A DNA stretch of 64,000 nt from Hyphomicrobium_B sp001006785 (GCF_001006785.1 NZ_CDHO01000003.1:1798001-1862000); one strand, 5' to 3'. Counted from the stretch's first letter, positions 18,161 to 26,778 are shown. Program-made: numbers and translations. The notes: generated from the letters alone by a model not told the origin.

Positions 18161-19168
18161 TTAGATCAGTTTTCCCATCGCGACGGCGGTGTCCGCCATA
18201 CGGTTCGAAAAACCCCACTCGTTGTCATACCAGGCGAGAACGCGAACGAGCTTGCCGTCCAGAACCTTGGTCTGATCGAGGTGGAAGATCGACGACCGAG
18301 CATCGTGGTTGAAGTCGATCGAAACGTTCGGCTGGTCTGTAACCCCGAGGATGCCCGAGAGTTCCTGCGACGCGGCGCGCTGGATCGCAGCGTTGATGTC
18401 GTCCTTCGTCGTTTCGCGCTTGGCGACGAACTTGAAGTCGACGACCGAGACGTTCGGCGTCGGCACGCGGATCGATGTGCCGTCCAGGCGTCCATTGAGT
18501 TCCGGCAGCACGAGGCCGACGGCCTTGGCGGCGCCCGTTGACGTCGGGATCATCGACATCGCGGCGGAGCGGCCGCGATAAAGATCCTTGTGCAGCGTAT
18601 CGAGCGTCGGCTGATCGCCCGTGTAGGCGTGGATCGTCGTCATGAAGCCTTTGTCGATGCCGACGAAGTCATTGAGCACCTTGGCGACCGGCGCCAGGCA
18701 GTTCGTCGTGCACGACGCGTTCGAGACGACGAGATGATCCTTCGTCAGCTTGTCGTTGTTGACGCCGTAGACGACGGTCAGGTCGGCGCCGTCAGCCGGA
18801 GCCGAAACGAGCACGCGCTTCGCGCCCGCATCGAGATGCGCCTTGGCTTTTTCTTTCGATGTGAAGATGCCCGTGCATTCGAGCGCGATATCAACGCCGA
18901 GAGCTTTATGCGGAAGTTCGGCGGGGTTCTTGATCGCCGTCACCTTGATCGGTCCGCGACCGGCGTCGATCGTATCGCCAGAAACTTTCACTTCGTGCGG
19001 GAAGCGGCCGTGGACGCTGTCGAAGCGCAGAAGATGCGCGTTCGTTTCAACCGGACCGAGATCGTTGATGGCGACGACTTCGATATCCGTGCGTCCGCTC
19101 TCGATGATTGCGCGCAGCACATTGCGACCGATGCGGCCGAAACCGTTGATCGCGACCTTCACTGTCAT
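18161..19168 (-). CDS. gap: Glyceraldehyde-3-phosphate dehydrogenase, type I
   Basis: 335 residues, full length. The NAD-binding start is MTVKVAINGFGRIGRNVLRA, the active site is SNASCTTNCLAP with catalytic Cys near residue 153, and the C-terminal segment is WYDNEWGFSNRM. It oxidises glyceraldehyde-3-phosphate to 1,3-bisphosphoglycerate in glycolysis, or the reverse in gluconeogenesis. The ATG has a GGAGG-like site just upstream (tcctcc on the plus strand at 19176). Divergent from the coiled-coil/zapA genes across a 292-base spacer. Confidence 0.97.
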   Translation of the reverse strand: MTVKVAINGFGRIGRNVLRAIIESGRTDIEVVAINDLGPVETNAHLLRFDSVHGRFPHEVKVSGDTIDAGRGPIKVTAIKNPAELPHKALGVDIALECTGIFTSKEKAKAHLDAGAKRVLVSAPADGADLTVVYGVNNDKLTKDHLVVSNASCTTNCLAPVAKVLNDFVGIDKGFMTTIHAYTGDQPTLDTLHKDLYRGRSAAMSMIPTSTGAAKAVGLVLPELNGRLDGTSIRVPTPNVSVVDFKFVAKRETTKDDINAAIQRAASQELSGILGVTDQPNVSIDFNHDARSSIFHLDQTKVLDGKLVRVLAWYDNEWGFSNRMADTAVAMGKLI

Positions 19169-19460
19169 TCTTAGGAATCCTCCAGATCAGGAAGAAAGAT
19201 CGGGCTCAAACAGCAAACGGGGTTTGACCAGACCGTTTCTCGTGTTCTCTCGATATTTAAGGGGTCTTAAACGTGACGGTATAGGACTCTGTCAATGTGG
19301 CAAGGTCCGACTCCAGTTGGCCGCTCTTCAAATTTTCATCGGAATGCGCCCAAACACGCTGTCGTTTATTGACGTCGTTTACGATACGCACGTAACGTAG
19401 GAAACGAGACTTTGGTGATACGCGTGTCAATCGTGTCGCCCGAAAGGGCGTAGAGAGGCC

Positions 19461-19676
19461 ATGACTGTACGCAACACCGCAAAGCGGGCTGATAATATTA
19501 AGCCTGCCAGGAAGCCCGCCATTGACGGCGACGTGCGGGCGGAGAACGCTCGGCTCCGGGCCGAACTCGCAACCGCTCAGCAGCGCATCGCAGAGCTGGA
19601 ACAACGCACCGCAGACGCCCTAAATCGGATTGATTGGGCTCTCGATTCGCTTCATAACCATTCCCCAGGCGAATGA
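19461..19676 (+). CDS. Small coiled-coil protein upstream of zapA
   Basis: 71 residues. After a basic, Ala-rich N-terminus, residues 25-55 form a coiled coil (ENARLRAELATAQQRIAELE), followed by ADALNRIDWALDSLHN. I recall similar proteins beside zapA in Hyphomicrobiales; the arrangement also resembles the DUF4164-zapA pair, though I cannot confirm that family. AGAGAGG lies just before the ATG. Probably co-transcribed with zapA (45 bases apart) and possibly linked to division, which is inference. Confidence 0.7.
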   Translation: MTVRNTAKRADNIKPARKPAIDGDVRAENARLRAELATAQQRIAELEQRTADALNRIDWALDSLHNHSPGE

Positions 19677-19721
19677 GGTGCGCGTCATTCGATCGGGGGG
19701 ACGGCTGCGCCGTCGACGTGA

Positions 19722-20009
19722 GTGGCTGACGTTGCAATAAACTTCAACGGCCGCAGCTATCGTTTCGCTTGTGGCGATAACGAAGTTCAGCGCCTCGAAG
19801 AAATCGCGAAATATCTGACCGGCAAGCTCGAAGCCTTAACGCGCGAGCACGGCAACATCGGCGACGAACGGCTGATGCTGATGGCGGCCCTGCTCGTCGC
19901 CGACGAGCTTTTCGACGCTCGCGCCGATATCGACGAGCTTTTGCAAGGCCCGTCCGACAAAACGGACTCGACCGAGCCGGCTGCGACCCGGCGCACGGCT
20001 TTCGGCTGA
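19722..20009 (+). CDS. zapA: Cell division protein ZapA
   Basis: 95 residues from a GTG start. The segments VAINFNGRSYRFACGDNEVQ and EIAKYLTGKLEAL, and the helical DERLMLMAALLVADELFDAR, match ZapA. ZapA is a small cytoplasmic coiled-coil protein that bundles FtsZ filaments at the Z-ring. The following zapA - 6S RNA - 5-formyl-THF cyclo-ligase order is the classic proteobacterial arrangement and supports the call. Confidence 0.9.
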   Translation: MADVAINFNGRSYRFACGDNEVQRLEEIAKYLTGKLEALTREHGNIGDERLMLMAALLVADELFDARADIDELLQGPSDKTDSTEPAATRRTAFG

Positions 20010-20070
20010 GCACATCCATCGCGCCGAGGTTGGCTCTGGATTTTTGACGGCTACTCGCCTACTTCTGGGA

Positions 20071-20225
20071 TGCTGCGGGGCTCGTTAGGGGCAATATGAC
20101 CCGGGGGCCTATAAGATCCGCACGGGCGCTGTCCCTGACCGGAGCCGTGGCTTCGGACACACGGTGCCCACCTACGCTCGTAGGGACCACGCGGGATCAT
20201 GATCCCGACGGCCTTCGCGGCACTT
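20071..20225 (+). ncRNA. ssrS: 6S RNA
   Basis: The spacer between zapA and the 5-formyl-THF cyclo-ligase gene folds as a long hairpin typical of 6S RNA. A closing helix pairs 20071-20080 (TGCTGCGGGG) with 20213-20222, and internal arms such as GGAGCCGTGGCTTC and CGGGATCATGATCCCG are present. 6S RNA mimics an open promoter and binds sigma-70 RNA polymerase in stationary phase. The genomic position is the strongest evidence; the ends are approximate. It may be processed from the zapA transcript or have its own promoter. Confidence 0.83.
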
Positions 20226-20247
20226 GATTTCCTAGAGGTAATGCTGG

Positions 20248-20838
20248 GTGACGGACGAAACGAAGCTTGAGGCTAAAAAGAAGTTGCGCGCCGAAGCGCT
20301 TGAGCGCCGCAAGGCCGCTTTCGCACAGCATGGCGCCGAAGCGAGCCGCAAGATCGCGGCGCACGGCGTCGATTTTCTGAGCGCTGCCCCGGGCGCAATC
20401 GTGTCTGGTTTCGCGGCCATCAATGACGAAATCAATCCCGCGCCCCTGATGACATGGCTGCAGGCCGAGGGCTTTCGCCTGGCGCTGCCGGTGATGCAGG
20501 GGCGGGGCAAGCCGCTGCTGATGCGCGCCTGGACGCCGGGCGATGCGATGAACGTCGCGGCTTGGGGAATTGCGGAGCCGATGGAAGACAAGCCGGCCGT
20601 CGATCCCGATATTCTGCTCGTGCCGTTGCTGGCCTTCGATGCGCGCGGCTATCGCTTGGGTTACGGCGGCGGTTTTTACGATCGCACGCTGCAAAGGTTA
20701 AGAAAGCTGAAGCCGATCGTGGCTGTCGGTCTCGCCTACAATGAACTGAGGGTCGACGCCGTGCCTGCCGAAAGCTATGACGAGCGCCTGGACTGGGTGC
20801 TGACGCCTTCCGGTCCGATCCATTGCCTCGACTCCTGA
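20248..20838 (+). CDS. 5-formyltetrahydrofolate cyclo-ligase
   Basis: 196 residues from GTG 20248, with AGAGG about 9 bases upstream. An N-terminal helix rich in Lys/Arg (KKKLRAEALERRKAAFAQ) begins the fold. LAFDARGYRLGYGGGFYDRT is the family signature for ATP/folate binding, and GLAYNELRVDAVPAESYD follows. It converts 5-formyl-THF to 5,10-methenyl-THF with ATP. The gene follows 6S RNA as in many proteobacteria (ygfA/fau). It probably heads a unit with the YmdB-like gene 13 bases downstream. Confidence 0.93.
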   Translation: MTDETKLEAKKKLRAEALERRKAAFAQHGAEASRKIAAHGVDFLSAAPGAIVSGFAAINDEINPAPLMTWLQAEGFRLALPVMQGRGKPLLMRAWTPGDAMNVAAWGIAEPMEDKPAVDPDILLVPLLAFDARGYRLGYGGGFYDRTLQRLRKLKPIVAVGLAYNELRVDAVPAESYDERLDWVLTPSGPIHCLDS

Positions 20839-20851
20839 TCCAGGCCTGCTG

Positions 20852-21667
20852 ATGCGATTGTTGTTTCTCGGCGATATTGTTGGTCGGCCGGGCCGTACCG
20901 CGATTTGTAACGCGCTTCCCGCCCTCATTACGCGCTACGGGATCGATTTCGTCGTCATCAACGGCGAGAACGCCGCCGGTGGCTTCGGCATTACTGAAGC
21001 GATCTTGAACGACGTGCTCGACGCTGGCGCCGATTGCGTCACGCTTGGCAACCACTCGTTCGATCAGAAAGACACGCTCGTTTTCATCGAGCGCCACGAC
21101 CGCCTGATCCGCCCTCTCAATTATCCGAAGGGCACGCCCGGCAAGGGCTCGACATTGCTGAAGGCCAGGAACGGCGCCGACGTCCTCGTCATCAATGCGA
21201 TGGGCCTCGTCTTCATGCCCGATCTCAATTGCCCCTTCCGCGCCGTCGATGCGGAATTGACCGCGTGCGCGCTGAAGCGCGGCGCCGACGTCATCCTCGT
21301 TGACTTTCACGCCGAGGCGACGAGCGAAAAGCAGGCGATGGGACTTTTCCTCGATGGCCGCGCCAGCGTCGTCGTCGGAACGCACACCCACACACCGACC
21401 GCCGATGCCCGCGTTCTGCCCGCCGGAACTGCCTACATGACCGACGCTGGCATGTGCGGTGACTACAACTCGGTGCTCGGAATGGACAGCGACGAGCCGA
21501 TCAATCGCTTCCTGACCAAAATCCCGCGCAGCCGCTACGAGCCAGCGACCGGCCCCGGCACGCTGTCCGGCCTCCTCGTGGACATCGACGATGCGACCGG
21601 CCTCGCGACGCGCGTCCAGCCGCTCCGCCAGGGGCCCTGCCTGGCGCCCGCAACGCCGGAAGTGTGA
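20852..21667 (+). CDS. YmdB-like metallophosphoesterase (TIGR00282)
   Basis: 271 residues. MRLLFLGDIVGRPGR, VINGENAAGGFG, LGNHSFDQKD, DFHAEATSEKQAMG and VGTHTHTPTADARVLP give the complete set of dimetal ligands seen in the YmdB family. Bacillus YmdB acts as a cyclic nucleotide phosphodiesterase. Here a signalling phosphodiesterase role is inferred by family only. It starts 13 bases after the folate cyclo-ligase gene and is followed by yebC. Confidence 0.9.
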   Translation: MRLLFLGDIVGRPGRTAICNALPALITRYGIDFVVINGENAAGGFGITEAILNDVLDAGADCVTLGNHSFDQKDTLVFIERHDRLIRPLNYPKGTPGKGSTLLKARNGADVLVINAMGLVFMPDLNCPFRAVDAELTACALKRGADVILVDFHAEATSEKQAMGLFLDGRASVVVGTHTHTPTADARVLPAGTAYMTDAGMCGDYNSVLGMDSDEPINRFLTKIPRSRYEPATGPGTLSGLLVDIDDATGLATRVQPLRQGPCLAPATPEV

Positions 21668-21757
21668 GGGACGCCGCGCGAGGCTTGACCGTGGCAATCG
21701 GAGCCGCGAAAAGGAGCGGCAATCTTCAGAAACTGGACGCTCGACGGACTAGGACTC

Positions 21758-22507
21758 ATGGCCGGCCATTCGCAATTCAAGAACATCATGCATCGCAAGG
21801 GCAAGCAGGACGCCATGCGTTCCAAGCTGTTTGCGAAGCTCGCACGCGAAATCACCGTTGCAGCCAAGTCCGGCACGCCCGACCCCGACATGAACCCGCG
21901 CCTGCGCCTCGCGATCCAGGAAGCACGCGCCGAAAACATGCCCAAGGACAACGTCGAGCGCGCGATCAAGAAGGCCGCGGGCGGCGATCTCGCGAACTAC
22001 GAAGCGGTGCGTTACGAGGGCTATGCACCCGGCGGCGTCGCGATCATCTGCGAAGCGTTGACCGACAATCGCAATCGCACGGGCGGCGTCGTGCGCAGCG
22101 TGTTCACGAAATACAACGGCAATCTCGGCTCGACGGGCTCCGTCAGCCACATGTTCAATCACATCGGCGAAATTACCTATAAGCCCGAGACCGGCTCGGC
22201 CGAAGCCGTGCTCGACGCCGCGATCGAGGCTGGAGCCGACGACGTCCAGTCCGATGCGAACGGCCACGTCATCGTCTGCGCGTTTGAAACGCTCGGCTCG
22301 ACGGCGGCGGCGCTCGAAAAGGCGCTCGGAGAAGCACAAAGCGTCAAGGCTGTCTGGAAACCCAATCTCACGACGCAGGTCGATGAGGACAACGCTCAAG
22401 CGATCATGAAGATGCTCGCGGCGCTCGAAGACGACGACGACGTTCAGAACGTCTTCGCCAACTTCGAAATCTCTGACGAGGTGCTGAAGAAGCTGACGGC
22501 GGCCTGA
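21758..22507 (+). CDS. YebC/PmpR-family protein
   Basis: 249 residues, full length. MAGHSQFKNIMHRKGKQD and LFAKLAREITVAAK are diagnostic, followed by NPRLRLAIQEARAENMPKDN and the C-terminal acidic VDEDNAQAIMKML. YebC proteins were named as transcription regulators, and at least some act on ribosomes to relieve stalling. In many alphaproteobacteria yebC stands next to ruvC; here one large membrane protein gene and a small gene intervene. Confidence 0.95.
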   Translation: MAGHSQFKNIMHRKGKQDAMRSKLFAKLAREITVAAKSGTPDPDMNPRLRLAIQEARAENMPKDNVERAIKKAAGGDLANYEAVRYEGYAPGGVAIICEALTDNRNRTGGVVRSVFTKYNGNLGSTGSVSHMFNHIGEITYKPETGSAEAVLDAAIEAGADDVQSDANGHVIVCAFETLGSTAAALEKALGEAQSVKAVWKPNLTTQVDEDNAQAIMKMLAALEDDDDVQNVFANFEISDEVLKKLTAA

Positions 22508-22519
22508 TCAGGCGCCGCT

Positions 22520-22810
22520 TCAGCTTGCGACGTAGAAGATGCCGAGGAAGATCGCCATCAACCCGGCGAGCATCATCAGAAAGCCGACGATCCCGAAAAA
22601 TTGCGACATCGCGCGTCGGAAGCTTCCCGGCGGGGATGCCTTCGCGCCTGCCTGACCCTTCAAAATCTTTCCGAAGTTCGCATCGCGCTGCCCGGCGGTC
22701 GTCCGCGCCGGCGCACCGAGACGCCGGGCCCATCGGAACAACAAAAAGCCGACAAAGACCAGCAAGACGCCGGACGCGATCCAAAGCGGATGACCGAATG
22801 TCGGGTCCAT
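22520..22810 (-). CDS. Small two-helix membrane protein
   Basis: 96 residues from ATG 22810, chosen because a G-rich site (GGGGGGCG) lies just upstream; ATG 22822 is possible. Two hydrophobic segments occur: IASGVLLVFVGFLLFRWARR near residues 9-28, and FFGIVGFLMMLAGLMAIFLG near the C-terminus. A basic, Gly/Ala-rich loop connects them. I do not recognise a named family. Convergent with yebC (12 bases apart) and divergent from the large membrane hydrolase-like gene. Confidence 0.7.
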   Translation of the reverse strand: MDPTFGHPLWIASGVLLVFVGFLLFRWARRLGAPARTTAGQRDANFGKILKGQAGAKASPPGSFRRAMSQFFGIVGFLMMLAGLMAIFLGIFYVAS

Positions 22811-22984
22811 TTCGCCCCCCATTTCTGGCAACGGATGTGAGGCTGCGCCTCCCTGATTGAGTGACAAGTAGTTAAAGGGAAAGAATGGACTTGGCGAGCC
22901 TTGTCGGTTCACGCGTTTTGGGTCGCGCGGCGGAAAAAAGGCTTTATAATTAGGTCGGTGTAGCCGGTCGCGTGGGAGACGGGC

Positions 22985-25084
22985 ATGTCGTCGGACGTGC
23001 GAGCTAGGGGAGGGAGCCGGACGCGTATCGGCTTGGTGGTCGTCCAAGGTGTTGGTGACACCGAGCCCGGATATTGCGTTAACGCTCTTCTCGATACCCT
23101 CGCCTCGACAAGGCCCGGCTATAGCGTCCTGCCGGCGAACGAATTCAATCGCATCGCGGAGCCGGGCGTCGAAGACCCGGCGCCGGTGTTTCCGGTCATC
23201 CGCCGAGGCGGACGTCACACCAGCGGCGTCGATATCGAAGCCGTCGAAGTCCATCTCGCCGATCTCGCGGCGATGGGCTCGGGCCGTGTCGACACGATGC
23301 TCGGCTTGTTCCGGGTCATTTTCGAATCCCACCATCTCGTTGACGCGATGCTGTCGCGCTCGCTGGGTCTGATGGCCGTCGTCGTGCGAACGATCCTCTG
23401 GTTCTCCGCCTGGTTGCTGCGCGGTCCGATCGCGGGGCTGACCGTTGCGACGTCGCTGATCTGCGCCGTCTATCTCTACGAGCCGAAATGGCTCGGCATC
23501 GATCGCTTCGATGCAGGATTGCAATTCATCGTCGTGCAGACGGCGTTATGCGCGGCCGGGCTCTATCTCGGCTATCGCATCGTCAAGGGCCAGGATTACT
23601 CGTGGTACGACGCGGCGTTCTGGCTGGTGTTTACGAGCGCGGCGCTGGTCGTGCTTGCCGCAAACGGCGCCCTGATCCCACTGACCGATCTCTTTCCGCC
23701 TCTGAAAGTCCGCGGCGCTCAGATCGCGATGGAGACGAGCAACTGCCTGCCGAGCGACCCGTTGGCGGCGTGTTACGTCAACGGTCTCTATCGCGTCATC
23801 ATCTACGGCTGGCGCTTCTGGGGTGCGCTGATCCTGGTCGCGACGCTGCTGTTGCTGACCGCGCTGGGCGGCAAGCGGCGCTCCGGCGACCCGTCGCGGC
23901 TCGCAGCGCTTTCGACGAGCGTCGGCATCCTGATCATGCAGTTCCTGCTGTGGACGACGATCGTCGTGACCATCATCTACACGATGCTGACGCGCGCCGA
24001 GACCGGCTCGTCGCTGCAGGCGGTGCGCGACGCTGTCCTGAGCGCCGTGCGCGAGAAACGGATCGCCGTCGACAACCCGATCCTTCCTTACCTGCAGGTG
24101 CCTGACCTGAAGCTCGAATGGATCGCGCGGTTCAAGTTCATCTATGCCGCCGCGGCGCTGACCGTCATGGCGTTCCTGCTCGGCGCCTGGCTGCTGATGA
24201 AAATCCGGCGCTACCGCGCTCGCACCGGCCTCGACGATCTCGAGCACACCTCGCGGACCATGCCCCGGCTACTGTTCAATCCGTGGCTGGTGGCGCTGTT
24301 GATCGGGTCGTTTGTGATCGTGCTGACGTTCGTTTTCTTCCAGCCCGAAATGGAATCGAGCCACGCATTCATCTCGTTCCGCAGCTTCGTGCTGCCGCTG
24401 GCGGCGGTTGCGGCGCTTCTCGTGCCGCTGTCGTTCGGCCATCGCGTCGCGAACGTCATCCAGATCGCGCGCGACCTGATCGATCACAACTATCGTCCGA
24501 CCCTTGAGGCCGCGATGTTCTTCATCCCGGCGCGATTCCGCCCGGCCTCCGAACGCCCGCGCCGCGCCCGCATTCAGGAGCGGCTGAAACTCGTCCTCAA
24601 AACCTTCGTTCAGCATCAGGGCTACGATGGCGTCATCTTCCTGGCGCACAGCCAGGGCTCGATCGTCGCCTACGACTATCTCCGCGACAACGGCCCGGTT
24701 TACCCGGAACTCGGCGACGCGGCGCCCGCTCTTCTGACGTTCGGATCGCCGCTCGGGACGATCTACCAGAAGTATTTCCACGAATACGCTGCTTCGCATC
24801 CCGTCCCGCATGGCATCGCGGCGCGTTTGAAATGCTGGATCAACCTGTATCGCGTCGACGACTACATTGGAGGACGCGTGATCGCGCCGTCCGGACTGCG
24901 CGTCGACAATCACGTGATGGGGCCCGGCGGCCACACCGGCTACTGGACCGAGCCCGATGTCGCCGAGGCACTGGACGCGATTTTAACGGGAAAAGTCGCC
25001 GATGCGACCAAGCCGCCGCCACTTCCGCCGCTGCTCGCTTCGCCTTCGGCCTCCTATGCGGTTCGTGCTATGCGCAATGCATGA
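22985..25084 (+). CDS. Membrane protein with split alpha/beta-hydrolase features
   Basis: 699 residues, not recognised as a named family. The N-terminus has a strand plus loop (IGLVVVQGVGDTEPG) like the HGxG oxyanion strand of alpha/beta hydrolases, with Gln for His. Residues 120-490 contain about nine hydrophobic helices. The C-terminal part resumes a hydrolase core: VIFLAHSQGSIVAYDYL is a nucleophile elbow with Ser556, followed by LLTFGSPLGTIYQKY, YRVDDYIGG (possible acid) and GPGGHTGYW (possible His). It looks like a lipase-type serine hydrolase interrupted by a transmembrane bundle; activity is inferred. It overlaps ruvC by ATGA, implying coupled translation. Confidence 0.7.
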   Translation: MSSDVRARGGSRTRIGLVVVQGVGDTEPGYCVNALLDTLASTRPGYSVLPANEFNRIAEPGVEDPAPVFPVIRRGGRHTSGVDIEAVEVHLADLAAMGSGRVDTMLGLFRVIFESHHLVDAMLSRSLGLMAVVVRTILWFSAWLLRGPIAGLTVATSLICAVYLYEPKWLGIDRFDAGLQFIVVQTALCAAGLYLGYRIVKGQDYSWYDAAFWLVFTSAALVVLAANGALIPLTDLFPPLKVRGAQIAMETSNCLPSDPLAACYVNGLYRVIIYGWRFWGALILVATLLLLTALGGKRRSGDPSRLAALSTSVGILIMQFLLWTTIVVTIIYTMLTRAETGSSLQAVRDAVLSAVREKRIAVDNPILPYLQVPDLKLEWIARFKFIYAAAALTVMAFLLGAWLLMKIRRYRARTGLDDLEHTSRTMPRLLFNPWLVALLIGSFVIVLTFVFFQPEMESSHAFISFRSFVLPLAAVAALLVPLSFGHRVANVIQIARDLIDHNYRPTLEAAMFFIPARFRPASERPRRARIQERLKLVLKTFVQHQGYDGVIFLAHSQGSIVAYDYLRDNGPVYPELGDAAPALLTFGSPLGTIYQKYFHEYAASHPVPHGIAARLKCWINLYRVDDYIGGRVIAPSGLRVDNHVMGPGGHTGYWTEPDVAEALDAILTGKVADATKPPPLPPLLASPSASYAVRAMRNA

Positions 25085-25608
25085 CTGCACGAGCGATTCG
25101 CATCATCGGATTTGATCCCGGCCTTCGGCGCACGGGCTGGGGCGTCGTCGAAAGCGACGGAGTGCGCCTCGTTTACGTGGCCTCCGGCGTCATCACACCG
25201 CCGAAGGAAGACGATCTTGCCTATCGCCTCTCGGCCCTGTTCGATGCCGTGACCGGTGTCATCCAGAGCTTCAGCCCGTCGGAAGCCGCTGTCGAGGAAA
25301 CCTTCGTCAACGAGAACCCGCGCTCGACGCTGAAGCTCGGACAGGCGCGCGGTGCCGTACTGCTCGCCCCTGCGCGGCTCGGTCTGCGCGTCGCCGAATA
25401 CACGCCGAACCTGATCAAGAAATCCGTCACCGGCACGGGCCACGCCGAAAAGCAGCAGATCCAGGCGATGATCTCGTTCCTGCTGCCCAAGGCGACGTTC
25501 GACTCCGCCGACGAGGCCGACGCGCTCGCCATCGCGATCACCCACGCGCATCATCGTTCCAGCCGCCAGCGGCTCGCGACGGTCGCAGCGAAAGTCGCCG
25601 GCACATGA
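25081..25608 (+). CDS. ruvC: Holliday junction endonuclease RuvC
   Basis: 175 residues from ATG 25081, which overlaps the preceding stop. RIIGFDPGLRRTGWGV carries the first catalytic Asp, AAVEETFVNENPRSTLKLGQ the Glu, and SADEADALAIAITHAH the C-terminal acidic residues. RuvC resolves Holliday junctions by paired cuts. It overlaps ruvA by ATGA, so ruvC and ruvA form one operon with the membrane hydrolase-like gene. Confidence 0.97.
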   Translation: MTARAIRIIGFDPGLRRTGWGVVESDGVRLVYVASGVITPPKEDDLAYRLSALFDAVTGVIQSFSPSEAAVEETFVNENPRSTLKLGQARGAVLLAPARLGLRVAEYTPNLIKKSVTGTGHAEKQQIQAMISFLLPKATFDSADEADALAIAITHAHHRSSRQRLATVAAKVAGT

Positions 25609-26222
25609 TCGGCAAGCTCAAAGGCAAGGTCGACGCGATCGGCGAGAGCTTCCTCATCGTCGATGTGCATGGCGTCGGTTACGAGGTCCAGGCCTCCTCG
25701 CGGACGCTGCGCAATTTGAAGCCCGGCGACGACGTCACGCTGACGATCGACACGCACGTCCGCGAGGACGCGATCCGCCTGTTCGGATTTCAGAGCGAAT
25801 TCGAGCGCAGTTGGTTCCGCACACTGCAAACGATCCAGGGCGTCGGCGCCAAGGTCGCCTTGAGCGTTCTCGGCGTGCTCGGGCCGCAGGAGATCGCCAA
25901 CGCGGTGGTGCTCGGAAACTGGGCGGCGGTCGAGGAAGCGCCTGGCGTCGGCAAGAAGCTCGCGCTGCGCATCGTCGCGGAATTGAAGGACAAGGCGCCG
26001 TCGTTGTCCCTGGCCGGGCTTCCCGCAACTCCAGGCGGCGGACCAGTCGCAGCCGTCGCGCCGGTCGGCCTCCCAGCCGCCGAAGCCATCTCTGCGCTGA
26101 CCAATCTCGGCTATAATCCGGCGCAGGCTAATCAGGCCGTGGCGCTCGCGTCGCGCGATCTCGGCGAAGCCGCCGACACGGCCGCGCTCATCAAACGCGC
26201 CCTCAAGGAACTTGCGCGCTAG
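25605..26222 (+). CDS. ruvA: Holliday junction branch-migration protein RuvA
   Basis: 205 residues. An OB-fold N-terminus (MIGKLKGKVDAIGESFLIVD) is followed by helix-hairpin-helix motifs (IQGVGAKVALSVLGVLG and APGVGKKLALRIVAELKD), and a C-terminal domain III (ALTNLGYNPAQANQAVALA) that contacts RuvB. A flexible Pro/Gly/Ala linker lies between. It binds Holliday junctions as a tetramer and loads RuvB. The ruvB gene is 636 bases downstream, separated by a repeat element and a small membrane protein gene. Confidence 0.97.
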   Translation: MIGKLKGKVDAIGESFLIVDVHGVGYEVQASSRTLRNLKPGDDVTLTIDTHVREDAIRLFGFQSEFERSWFRTLQTIQGVGAKVALSVLGVLGPQEIANAVVLGNWAAVEEAPGVGKKLALRIVAELKDKAPSLSLAGLPATPGGGPVAAVAPVGLPAAEAISALTNLGYNPAQANQAVALASRDLGEAADTAALIKRALKELAR

Positions 26223-26330
26223 AGTGCTTCCGGAAAAGTGGGCACCGGGTTTCCGATAAGAAGCACGACCAAACAAATGACCTGAAGCCGTTCCGCTATT
26301 CAACGAAAAGCGGAATGGATCTAGGTTTCA
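26222..26330. repeat. RIME-like palindromic intergenic repeat
   Basis: Two hairpins lie in a compact element. The first has CGGAAA (26231-26236) pairing with TTTCCG (26250-26255) around AGTGGGCACCGGG. The second has TTCCGCT (26291-26297) pairing with AGCGGAA (26309-26315). The order and core wording resemble the widespread Hyphomicrobiales/Rhizobiales intergenic mosaic elements. No second copy is seen in this window. Confidence 0.6.
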
Positions 26331-26346
26331 CCGCGAACAGGATTGA

Positions 26347-26778
26347 ATGAAAGTGAACGACGTGAGCAACGGACAACGTGCCCTCTGGATGGTGCTGATC
26401 ACGTCGCTGGCCGCGCCGTTTTTCGCGAGCCTGCTGTGCACTGGACTGGCGCTCGCACGGCCGCTGACCGAGTTCTTGATGCCGGAAGCCCCGATGCCGG
26501 CGCCGGGCGAGTTCGCCGTCGATGTCTTCGCCTGGAGCGCGCTTCCCGCAACCGTCGCGGCGCTCGGCCTGACACCGTTCGTTCTTCAGCAAGGCACCTA
26601 TTCGTGGCTGCATGCCGCCGTCGCAGGCGTTCTTGCGTTCACCGCCGCGTCGATCATCTTTCCGTTTCCGAACCAGGCCGCGTTGCCGGTTCTGGCATTT
26701 CTGGCCGGCCTTATCGCCATCGGCATGCGGCAGCTGCTGATCACGGGCCGCATTCTGCTCGAAACTCCGAAATCCTGA
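26347..26778 (+). CDS. Small four-helix membrane protein between ruvA and ruvB
   Basis: 143 residues with about four hydrophobic stretches: WMVLITSLAAPFFASLLCTG, FAWSALPATVAALGLTPFV, WLHAAVAGVLAFTAASIIF and LPVLAFLAGLIAIGMRQLL. No named family is recognised. It interrupts the usual ruvA-ruvB adjacency and is followed by ruvB after 80 bases, so it may be co-transcribed. A role in recombination is not implied. Confidence 0.7.
   Translation: MKVNDVSNGQRALWMVLITSLAAPFFASLLCTGLALARPLTEFLMPEAPMPAPGEFAVDVFAWSALPATVAALGLTPFVLQQGTYSWLHAAVAGVLAFTAASIIFPFPNQAALPVLAFLAGLIAIGMRQLLITGRILLETPKS

Noticed and set aside
19257..19270. TTAA-GGGGTC-TTAA upstream of gap
   Set aside because: The spacer is 6, not 7 bases, so it does not meet the CtrA consensus.
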